From NCBI GenBank assembly GCA_003242525.1, contig QGUU01000158.1:1-6173 (forward strand): DNA of 6,173 nt, written 5' to 3'. Positions 1-5,339 of this stretch are shown in pieces (position 1 is the first letter of the stretch; every line of letters starts with the position of its first letter). This stretch comes from Pseudomonadota bacterium (GTDB lineage Bacteria; Pseudomonadota; Alphaproteobacteria; Rhizobiales; Rhizobiaceae). The notes below the pieces were generated by a model. The model was not told the DNA's origin and did not search any database. It saw only the letters and a list, made by a program, of their open reading frames with translations. The translations under genes were made by a program, and so were the position numbers.

Positions 1-1189
1 AGGCAAGCCTGGCCGCCGATTTCATCATCACGCGATGGAAGGAGTGCCTGATTTTGCGTCCCTCGGCAGAAAATGTCATGCGTACAGCCATCGCCGGCCG
101 GTCCTCGCCCTCGCGCAGGGAGCAAAGGTCGTTTGAAATGCGTTCGGGCAACATTGGCACGACGCGGTCGGGGAAATATACGGAATTGCCGCGCTTCAGC
201 GCTTCGCTGTCCAAAGGCGAGCCCGGTTTCACATAGGCCGCCACGTCCGCGATGGCCACTGTGACGATGAAGCCGCCAGGGTTGTTCTCGTCGTCGTCGG
301 GTTGTGCAAAGACGGCATCGTCATGGTCCTTGGCATCAGCGGGGTCTATGGTCACCAGCGGCAGGTCGCGCCAGTCCTCGCGGCTGCCGGCCGCAACCGG
401 CGCGAGTGCCTCAGCCTCTGCCAGCACATCGGGCGGGAAGACGTGCGGGATGTCATGCGCATGGATGGCGATCATGGAGACCGCCTTCTCGCTGGTCAGC
501 GAGCCGAGCACCTGGAGCACCTTGGCCCTCGGCAGGCCGTAACGCGGGGAGCGCGCTGGCTCAACCTCGACAAGGTCGCCATTCCTGGCACCGTTCCGGA
601 ACGCCTCGTCAACGACCAGTTCCGGCTGGCGTCGCTCCACCGGCTCGATTCGGAAGGTGCCGTCCTTCAGCACCCGAAAGACCCCGAGGACCGCTTCCGA
701 GCGCTTCTCGAAAATCTTTATCACCCGCGCGGTGTAGGCTGGGCCAGCCGGCTCGTCCGTGGGAAAGGTTTTCGCCAGGACCCGGTCGCCGACGCCCGCG
801 GCAGCACCGTTGCCGCGAGACTGCCGGATTGCCACGACTGGCGGAACCGCACCCTCATAGTCGGCCGGCCTGGCAAGCAGGCCACCTTCCGGGTCGCGAC
901 CGTATATTTCCAGTACCGTCACATGGGGCAGGGCTCCTGGACGAATGTGCCGCTTGCGCTTCTTTTCCAGCAAGCCCTCATCCTGCAGGTCGCGCAGGAG
1001 GTCCTTCAGCCAGATGCGGTCATCGCCACGCAGCGAGAACGCCTTGGCGATCTCGCGCTTTCCTGATCTATCCGGGTTCTCCGCAATGTAGCGCAGGATC
1101 TCGTCGCGCGAAGGCCGGTACTGATCCTTGCCGCGACGGGTATCGGCAGCGCGCGGATCGCCTGGGTGCCTTCCGATCCTGCGCGCCAA
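1..1189 (-). CDS. rnr: Ribonuclease R, N-terminal 396 codons (runs off left edge)
   Basis: RNase R is a processive 3'-to-5' exoribonuclease that degrades structured RNA in the cytoplasm. Translating the minus strand gives one uninterrupted frame to the window edge. Residues about 26-80 form a winged-helix-like RNA-binding region (SRDEILRYIAENPD, then KREIAKAF). Cold-shock/OB-type segments follow. The RNB catalytic domain begins near residue 272. The motif TIDPADAKDHDDAV supplies D282, D288, D290 and D291, with the spacing of the RNase II/R metal-binding aspartates; RISNDLCSL near 350 also fits RNB. The start is TTG at 1189-1187: its reading MARRIGR resembles remembered rhizobial RNase R N termini, and AAAGGA (1202-1197) sits 7 bases upstream, inside the end of topA. 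No better start is visible. The gap to the topA stop is 4 bases, so co-transcription and probably translational coupling are expected. The remaining catalytic domain and the S1 domain should lie to the left of position 1. Confidence 0.95.
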   Translation of the reverse strand, partial: MARRIGRHPGDPRAADTRRGKDQYRPSRDEILRYIAENPDRSGKREIAKAFSLRGDDRIWLKDLLRDLQDEGLLEKKRKRHIRPGALPHVTVLEIYGRDPEGGLLARPADYEGAVPPVVAIRQSRGNGAAAGVGDRVLAKTFPTDEPAGPAYTARVIKIFEKRSEAVLGVFRVLKDGTFRIEPVERRQPELVVDEAFRNGARNGDLVEVEPARSPRYGLPRAKVLQVLGSLTSEKAVSMIAIHAHDIPHVFPPDVLAEAEALAPVAAGSREDWRDLPLVTIDPADAKDHDDAVFAQPDDDENNPGGFIVTVAIADVAAYVKPGSPLDSEALKRGNSVYFPDRVVPMLPERISNDLCSLREGEDRPAMAVRMTFSAEGRKIRHSFHRVMMKSAARLA

Positions 1190-1193
1190 GACG

Positions 1194-3260
1194 TTATCCT
1201 TTCTTCGCGGTCGTTTTCCTTGCCGCTGCCTTGCGTGCTGGCTTGCGGCCGCCACCCTTTGCCTGCTTTTCGGCGATCAGGGCCAGTGCCTCATCCAGCG
1301 TCACCGATTGCGGATCCTTGCCACGTGGAAGCGTGGCGTTGACCTTCTCCCAATTCACATAGGGCCCGTAGCGGCCGTCGCGAACAGTTATTTTTCCGCC
1401 GTCCGGATGGTCCCCGAGTTCCTTCAACGCGGCCGGCGTGCCTCCGTTGCGGCCATTGCGGCCCTTCGCCTGCTTTTCGGCAAGCACGGAGACTGCGCGG
1501 TTAAGACCGATGGAAAACACATCCTCGATCGACTCGAGATTCGCATAGGTGCCGTCGTGCAGCAGGAACGGCCCGTAGCGGCCGAGCCCGGCGGAAATCA
1601 TTTTCCCGGTTTCGGGATGCTTGCCCACATCGCGCGGGAGCGAAAGCAGGGCCAGCGCTCGCTCGTGATCTATCGACTCGGCCGTCCAGCCCTTTGGCAG
1701 GCTGGAGCGTTTTGCCTCCTTGCCTTCGCCACGCTGGACATAAGGGCCGAAACGTCCGGAGCGCAGGGTGATTTCCTCGCCCGTATACGGGTCCTTCCCG
1801 AGTACCTTGGTCCCGTCCTCGATCGCGCCGGCCTCGCCATGGCCGTTTGCAGCGTCGCCAAGCTGGCGAGTATAGCCGCATTCGGGATAGTTCGAGCAGC
1901 CGACGAAGGCCCCATATTTGCCGAGCTTCAGCGAAAGCTGGCCATTGCCGCATTTCGGGCAGCTGCGCGGGTCCGATCCGTCCTCACGGGCGGGGAAAAC
2001 GAGCGGAGCGAGTTGCTCATTGAGCGCGTCCAGCACGTCGGACACGCGCAGCTCCTTGATTTCGTCCACGGAGGCCGAAAAATCCTTCCAGAAATCGCGC
2101 AATACGTCCTTCCAGGCGAGTTTCCCATCGGAGATCTCGTCCAGTTTTTCCTCTAGGGAAGCCGTGAAATCGTACTCGACATATTTCTCGAAGAAACTTT
2201 CTAGGAAAGCGGTCACCAGCCTGCCCTTGGCTTGCGGTACCAGGCGGCGCCGGTCGATGGCGACATAGTCGCGGTCCTCAAGCGTCTTCAGCGTTGCTGC
2301 ATAGGTCGAGGGCCTGCCGATGCCCAGTTCCTCCAGCTTTTTGATGAGTGCCGCCTCCGAATAGCGCGGCGGGGGCTCGGTCATGTGCTGGGTGGCATTG
2401 ATTTTTTCGCGCGAAAGCTGTTCGCCCTGGCCGATTTCCGGAAGGCGGCGGTTTTCTTCGTCCTCCGAATCCTCTTCCTTCTGGTCGGTATAGGCGGCGA
2501 TGAAGCCGTCGAAGCGGATTACCGAACCGACGGCGCGCAGATTGGCGCTGCGCTGGCCGTTCACGGCTTCGATCTCGACGGTGGTCCGCTCTATCTCCGC
2601 CGCGTTCATCTGGCTGGCGATGGCGCGCTTCCAGATCAGTTCATAAAGGCGCGCCTGGTCGGCATCCAGATATTGCCTTACTGAAGCGGGCGTGCGGAAG
2701 AAATCCGTTGGGCGGATGGCCTCGTGCGCTTCCTGCGCATTCTTGGCCTTGGCCGAGTAGAAGCGCGGCTTTTCCGGCAGGTAGCTGTCGCCGAACTCCT
2801 TGCTGATCGCGGCGCGCGCGGCAGAGATGGCTTCCGGCGCCATCTGGACGCCGTCCGTACGCATATAGGTAATGAGGCCGACAGTCTCGCCGCCTACGTC
2901 AAGCCCTTCATAAAGCCGCTGCGCCACCTGCATCGTGCGATTGGCTGAAAAGCCGAGGCGCGAAGAGGCTGCCTGCTGCAATGTCGAGGTGGTGAAGGGC
3001 GGGGCCGGGTTGCGCTTTGTCGGCTTGGCCTCGACAGACAACACGCGGAAGCTTGCGCCTTCCAGCATGGCCTTGATGTCGTCGGCCTGCTCCTTGCTCC
3101 TGATGTCGAGTTTCTGAAGCTTCCTGCCTTCATAGGCCGTCAGCCTGGCCTCGAAAGTCTCGTTTCGAGGCGTGCCGAGGATGGCGGCGATATTCCAGTA
3201 TTCCTCGCGGACGAACCGTTCGATCTCCGCCTCGCGTTCGCAGACCAGCCTGAGCGCCAC
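1194..3260 (-). CDS. topA: topA C-terminal fragment, 688 residues (catalytic Tyr, zinc ribbon, C-terminal repeats)
   Basis: This is the open frame after the internal stop, counted from the first GTG (3260-3258, codon 172 of the full gene). The 33 codons between the stop and this GTG still read as normal TopA (LDYLVGFTLSPVLWRKLPG, then SAGRVQS), so the GTG is an internal valine rather than a natural start. No Shine-Dalgarno sequence precedes it. Without the Toprim acidic residues the product would lack metal-dependent activity. The frame stays clean to the TAA at 1196-1194, which argues against old decay. Confidence 0.55.
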   Translation of the reverse strand: MALRLVCEREAEIERFVREEYWNIAAILGTPRNETFEARLTAYEGRKLQKLDIRSKEQADDIKAMLEGASFRVLSVEAKPTKRNPAPPFTTSTLQQAASSRLGFSANRTMQVAQRLYEGLDVGGETVGLITYMRTDGVQMAPEAISAARAAISKEFGDSYLPEKPRFYSAKAKNAQEAHEAIRPTDFFRTPASVRQYLDADQARLYELIWKRAIASQMNAAEIERTTVEIEAVNGQRSANLRAVGSVIRFDGFIAAYTDQKEEDSEDEENRRLPEIGQGEQLSREKINATQHMTEPPPRYSEAALIKKLEELGIGRPSTYAATLKTLEDRDYVAIDRRRLVPQAKGRLVTAFLESFFEKYVEYDFTASLEEKLDEISDGKLAWKDVLRDFWKDFSASVDEIKELRVSDVLDALNEQLAPLVFPAREDGSDPRSCPKCGNGQLSLKLGKYGAFVGCSNYPECGYTRQLGDAANGHGEAGAIEDGTKVLGKDPYTGEEITLRSGRFGPYVQRGEGKEAKRSSLPKGWTAESIDHERALALLSLPRDVGKHPETGKMISAGLGRYGPFLLHDGTYANLESIEDVFSIGLNRAVSVLAEKQAKGRNGRNGGTPAALKELGDHPDGGKITVRDGRYGPYVNWEKVNATLPRGKDPQSVTLDEALALIAEKQAKGGGRKPARKAAARKTTAKKG
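1197..1202 (-). promoter_or_regulatory. rnr ribosome binding site, inside the end of topA
   Basis: AAAGGA on the minus strand overlaps the last two sense codons of topA (Lys, Gly) and lies 7 bases before the TTG start of rnr. It decides the choice of the rare TTG start and suggests that ribosomes finishing topA help to start rnr. Confidence 0.7.
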
Positions 3261-3359
3261 CGACTGGACGCGCCCGGCCGAGCGCGCGCCGGGCAGCTTG
3301 CGCCACAGAACCGGCGAGAGTGTGAACCCGACCAGATAGTCCAGTGCCCGGCACGCCAG

Positions 3360-3362
3360 TTA
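3360..3362 (-). other. topA: Premature in-frame ochre stop in topA (codon 138)
   Basis: The plus strand reads TTA here, so the coding strand reads TAA. The codons before it give DAPLVDA and those after give LACRALDYLVGF. The family consensus, recalled from alphaproteobacterial TopA, has Tyr (TAC or TAT) at this place. One base at plus position 3360, T instead of G or A, explains the stop. The 34 codons between this stop and the GTG at 3260 are all in register, which rules out a frameshift. Genetic recoding of TAA is unlikely because topA itself ends with TAA. Confidence 0.9.
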
Positions 3363-3773
3363 GGCATCCACCAGCGGCGCATCGATCTGGCGCGGATTGG
3401 CCATCGCTTCGAGGACGGAATTCTTGGTGATGGCATTGAAGACGACGCGGCTGACTTTCTTGTCCTTTAGCGCCCGCTTCTGCTTCAGCACCTCCAGCAC
3501 GTGCCACGAAATTGCCTCGCCCTCGCGGTCAGGGTCTGTGGCCAGGATCAGCCCATCCGCCTCCTTCACCGCCCTGGCAATGTCCGTCAGTCTTTTGGCG
3601 GAGGCGCTGTCCACCGCCCATGACATGGTAAAATCCTCGTCAGGCCGCACCGAGCCATCCTTGGCCGGAAGATCGCGGACATGGCCGAAGGAGGCCAGAA
3701 CCTTGTAGTTCCGTCCCAGATACTTGTTGATTGTCTTCGCCTTGGCCGGCGACTCGACAACGACGACGTCCAT
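3360..3773 (-). CDS. topA: topA N-terminal fragment, 137 residues (Toprim domain only)
   Basis: This is what would be translated from the topA start if the TAA at codon 138 is real. It covers the VVVVESPAKAKTINKYLG start and the DPDREGE acidic metal-binding motif and ends at PLVDA. It lacks the gate domains and the catalytic tyrosine, so it cannot cut DNA on its own. It is listed because an automatic annotation may show it as a separate gene. I regard it as part of one gene. Confidence 0.6.
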   Translation of the reverse strand: MDVVVVESPAKAKTINKYLGRNYKVLASFGHVRDLPAKDGSVRPDEDFTMSWAVDSASAKRLTDIARAVKEADGLILATDPDREGEAISWHVLEVLKQKRALKDKKVSRVVFNAITKNSVLEAMANPRQIDAPLVDA

Positions 3774-3818
3774 GCCATGCCTGTCATGCTGTGAAGCGGC
3801 AGCAAGGAGTCACTGCCT

Positions 3819-3871
3819 TTGATAATGCTGTCAGCTTGCCGTCAAATGGCTGGCCTTTTCGGTGCGGTCAA
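3819..3871 (-). promoter_or_regulatory. Possible topA promoter region
   Basis: Two minus-strand -35-like hexamers lie upstream of topA: TTGACC (3871-3866) and TTGACG (3845-3840). A -10-like TATCAA (3824-3819) follows the second, but with a short 15-base spacer. The first has only a poor -10 at 17 bases. Some promoter must lie in this divergent gap, but neither candidate is convincing. Confidence 0.25.
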
Positions 3872-3924
3872 GAGGCAGGCGAAAAACCGAAGGTCGCAAC
3901 CTACAACTTTTAAGAGATGTTAAC

Positions 3925-3952
3925 TTGCGTATTGCAACCTGAAATGTATGAA
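3925..3952 (+). promoter_or_regulatory. Possible promoter of the 67-residue gene
   Basis: A -35-like TTGCGT (3925-3930) and a -10-like TATGAA (3947-3952) are separated by 16 bases, in the most AT-rich part of the divergent gap. Transcription from here would give a leader of about 90 bases containing the hairpin at 3993-4013. This is consensus matching by eye only. Confidence 0.3.
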
Positions 3953-3992
3953 CTAAAGTCGTTCGGAAATGAGTCGAACTTGTTCCAGCGAG

Positions 3993-4013
3993 CGCTCGTC
4001 CTTTGGGCGAGTG
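3993..4013 (+). other. Hairpin in the leader of the 67-residue gene
   Basis: Bases 3993-4001 (CGCTCGTCC) pair with 4005-4013 (GGGCGAGTG) around a TTT loop. This gives nine pairs as RNA, two of them G-U. It ends 23 bases before the Shine-Dalgarno sequence and has no T tract, so it is a leader structure rather than a standard terminator. A weaker inverted repeat, GTTCG (3961-3965) with CGAAC (3975-3979), lies just upstream. Confidence 0.45.
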
Positions 4014-4036
4014 AGGGGTTCTTCGCTGCATTGTGT

Positions 4037-4043
4037 GGAGGAG
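4037..4043 (+). promoter_or_regulatory. Strong Shine-Dalgarno sequence fixing the start at 4049
   Basis: GGAGGAG lies 5 bases before the ATG at 4049. This is the best ribosome binding site in the window. It selects 4049 over the in-frame ATG at 3917, which has no such site. Confidence 0.8.
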
Positions 4044-4048
4044 ACTAT

Positions 4049-4252
4049 ATGCGGCCGGTCTTTATCAAGCGGCGAACCGAAATTCTCGACTATATGCAGT
4101 CGATGCTCGGCCAGTTGCGCACAATGGCCGAGGCCGAACGCTGCGACATGCTCGCCTATCTTATCGAGATGGCCTACGTGGAGGCGTCCGACATCATCCG
4201 CGGCGAACGGCCGGCGCGAATTCAGCAGGCCCGCAGGCGAGACGTGGCCTGA
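4049..4252 (+). CDS. Small conserved-looking protein of unknown function, 67 residues
   Basis: I do not recognise a named family. The product runs from MRPVFIKRRTEILDYMQSML to a basic tail ending ARRRDVA. The centre, about residues 10-52 (QLRTMAEAERCDMLAYLIEMAYVEASDIIRG), should be mostly alpha-helical, with leucines, methionines and acidic residues alternating in an amphipathic way. There is no signal peptide and no hydrophobic stretch long enough for a membrane helix, so it is probably cytoplasmic. There is one cysteine (C32). I have a vague memory of similar short proteins in rhizobia, but no function. The strong Shine-Dalgarno sequence and the protein-like composition favour a real gene. 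An in-frame extension to ATG 3917 would give 111 residues, but the added part has no ribosome site and reads like noncoding sequence. The gene is divergent from topA and lies 103 bases before the transporter gene. Confidence 0.75.
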   Translation: MRPVFIKRRTEILDYMQSMLGQLRTMAEAERCDMLAYLIEMAYVEASDIIRGERPARIQQARRRDVA

Positions 4253-4253
4253 C

Positions 4254-4326
4254 GGCGCTTGTGGCGCCTCAACGAGCCGGCTCGTTCCGAGACATTCATT
4301 GGGCCAGAAGCGGCAGCTCTTGCCGC
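4254..4326 (+). other. Cluster of three perfect short inverted repeats before the transporter gene
   Basis: Three hairpins follow one another. GGCGC (4254-4258) pairs with GCGCC (4264-4268) around TTGTG. A 16-base perfect palindrome AACGAGCCGGCTCGTT occupies 4271-4286. GCGGCA (4310-4315) pairs with TGCCGC (4321-4326) around GCTCT. None is followed by a T tract. The first two directly follow the stop of the 67-residue gene and could act as a weak transcript end. All three would lie in the leader of the transporter gene if transcription reads through. Confidence 0.45.
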
Positions 4327-4355
4327 CGTCATCGGGCTCTGCTTCCTTCGTGCCC

Positions 4356-5240
4356 ATGCAGAGCCCCTCATCCTTCCGCGGCCCCGTCTTCATGATACTC
4401 TCGACCGGGTCTTATATCGTCAACGACACGTTGATGAAGCTCGCCACCGGCGGGCTGCCGCCCTACGAGGTCCTGTTCCTGCGCGGTGCCGCGGCGACCC
4501 TGTGGGGTCTTCCGCTCCTGTTCCTGCTCGGCTACGGGCGGCAGTTCGCACTCATGGCCGAAAGGCGAGTCCTGACGAGGAATTTGTTCGAGACGGGAGC
4601 CATCCTGGCCTATGTGGTGGCTCTCGCCAACATGCCGATTGCCGATTCGACTGCCTTGGGCCAGGTCACGCCGCTGCTGGTGCTGCTTGGCGCGTCCTTG
4701 CTGTTCGGCGAGCGTATCGGCGCCTTGCGGATGGCGCTGATTGGCTGCGGATTCGCGGGCGCGCTGATGATCGCCCAGCCAACCATGCAGGGTATTTCCA
4801 TCTACGCGCTGCTTGCGCTCGCCAATGCTGCGTTGGCGGCGGCTCGTGACCTTGCTGGCCGGCGCGTGGCCGCAGACGTGCCTGGCATGATCGTGGCGAT
4901 TTCGGCTGTTCTGGTGGTCCTGGCCGGAGCCGGTATTGCGCATCTCGCAACGGAGCGATGGATAACGCCGAGTCCCTATCATCTCGCTCTGATGGCGGGC
5001 GCGGGCTTCTTCCTGATCTTCGGCCACTTCTTCATCTTCATGGCCTATAGGGTCGGGCCTACCAGCGTCGTCGCGCCGTTTTATTATTGTTTCACCGTCT
5101 GGGCCGTCATTTCGGGGCTGGTGGTGTTTGGCGAGCTTCCGAACATGCTGGCGGTTGGGGGAATCCTCCTGGTTGTCGGGAGCGGCCTTGCGATCGTGCT
5201 GCTCAATGAGCGCAAGCGCAGGCTGGCAGTGGTTGCGTGA
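4356..5240 (+). CDS. EamA-family (DMT superfamily) transporter, 294 residues
   Basis: This is a ten-helix inner-membrane transporter of the drug/metabolite transporter superfamily, probably an exporter of a small metabolite; the substrate cannot be read from the sequence. Two EamA halves of five helices are visible. Hydrophobic segments lie at roughly 10-26, 36-60, 77-93, 101-117, 122-140, 147-162, 176-198, 207-229, 235-258 and 263-283. Typical features are PPYEVLFLRG early in the first half, ADSTALGQVTPLLVLLGASLLFGERIG at the helix 4 end, and FGE near 258-260 in the second half. The length matches the family. The start is uncertain: ATG 4356 gives MQSPSSFRGPVFMI, the usual form in relatives as I recall, but no Shine-Dalgarno sequence precedes it. 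GTG 4350 and ATG 4392 are in-frame alternatives, also without one. The gene follows the 67-residue gene on the same strand and may share its transcript. Confidence 0.92.
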   Translation: MQSPSSFRGPVFMILSTGSYIVNDTLMKLATGGLPPYEVLFLRGAAATLWGLPLLFLLGYGRQFALMAERRVLTRNLFETGAILAYVVALANMPIADSTALGQVTPLLVLLGASLLFGERIGALRMALIGCGFAGALMIAQPTMQGISIYALLALANAALAAARDLAGRRVAADVPGMIVAISAVLVVLAGAGIAHLATERWITPSPYHLALMAGAGFFLIFGHFFIFMAYRVGPTSVVAPFYYCFTVWAVISGLVVFGELPNMLAVGGILLVVGSGLAIVLLNERKRRLAVVA

Positions 5241-5288
5241 AATCACCCGCGAGGTGCGGCAGTGCGGCGCGCCCAAGCGATGGTGATT
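5241..5288 (+). other. Inverted repeat between the transporter gene and ccdA
   Basis: AATCACC (5241-5247), immediately after the transporter stop, is matched perfectly by GGTGATT (5282-5288). The 34-base interior contains the 8-base palindrome GGCGCGCC (5266-5273). It could fold as a long-loop stem or be chance. The right arm overlaps the putative ccdA -35 box. No T tract follows. Confidence 0.25.
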
Positions 5289-5316
5289 GGCGCTTCCGCC
5301 CGCTCATGACTATATC
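5287..5316 (+). promoter_or_regulatory. Possible ccdA promoter
   Basis: TTGGCG (5287-5292) and TATATC (5311-5316) are 18 bases apart and lie 24 bases before the ccdA start. The match to the sigma-70 consensus is moderate. It would let ccdA be transcribed separately from the transporter gene. Confidence 0.35.
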
Positions 5317-5328
5317 GCGGGCGCTATC

Positions 5329-5333
5329 AGGAG
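5329..5333 (+). promoter_or_regulatory. ccdA ribosome binding site
   Basis: AGGAG lies 6 bases before the ATG at 5340 and settles this start over the overlapping GTG at 5237 in another frame. Confidence 0.75.
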
Positions 5334-5339
5334 CGACAC

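Larger units (their letters stand above)
1194..3773 (-). pseudogene. topA: DNA topoisomerase I, full-length gene interrupted by one in-frame TAA
   Basis: TopA is the type IA topoisomerase that relaxes negative supercoils. Read through the stop, the frame has 859 sense positions plus one stop, about the family length. The Toprim domain (1-137) has E7 and the motif DPDREGE (D80, D82, E84). The catalytic tyrosine lies in LITYMRTD (Y303, R305; Tyr codon 2867-2865), and AHEAIRPTD follows near 349. A four-cysteine zinc ribbon uses C605, C608, C626 and C632. Three C-terminal topoisomerase repeats of the type GRFGPYV or GRYGPF lie near 656-681, 716-741 and 785-811, before a Lys/Ala/Arg-rich tail. Codon 138 (3362-3360) is TAA where relatives, as I recall them, have Tyr in DAYLARRALDYLVGF. 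Sequence on both sides is in the same frame. The ATG at 3773 is supported by an in-frame TGA at 3812-3810 with no other start between; the ribosome site is weak. If the stop is an error, this is an ordinary intact topA. Confidence 0.9.

Noticed and set aside
302..1362. Long plus-strand open frames opposite rnr and the topA end
   Set aside because: They lie antisense to a frame whose translation matches RNase R continuously with catalytic aspartates. The plus-strand products are Arg/Pro/Ala-rich, without family motifs, as expected for shadows in GC-rich DNA.
1128..2156. 342-residue plus-strand open frame opposite topA
   Set aside because: It is antisense to the zinc-ribbon and C-terminal repeat part of topA, has no ribosome site and no recognisable domain.
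3360..3362. Reassignment of TAA to a sense codon
   Set aside because: topA itself terminates with TAA at 1196-1194 and the other genes end in TGA or TAG in the normal way. One internal TAA does not support a changed code.
3961..3988. Possible SOS (LexA) box from the GTTC and GAAC elements before the small gene
   Set aside because: The alphaproteobacterial LexA box needs two direct GTTC elements separated by 7 bases. The elements here are inverted or wrongly spaced.
3917..4048. N-terminal extension of the small protein to ATG 3917
   Set aside because: There is no Shine-Dalgarno sequence at 3917, the extension overlaps the likely promoter and leader hairpin, and GGAGGAG points to 4049.
4368..5276. 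302-residue minus-strand open frame opposite the transporter gene
   Set aside because: The product is a Gln/Arg/His-rich string with no domain. The plus strand encodes a clear ten-helix EamA protein.
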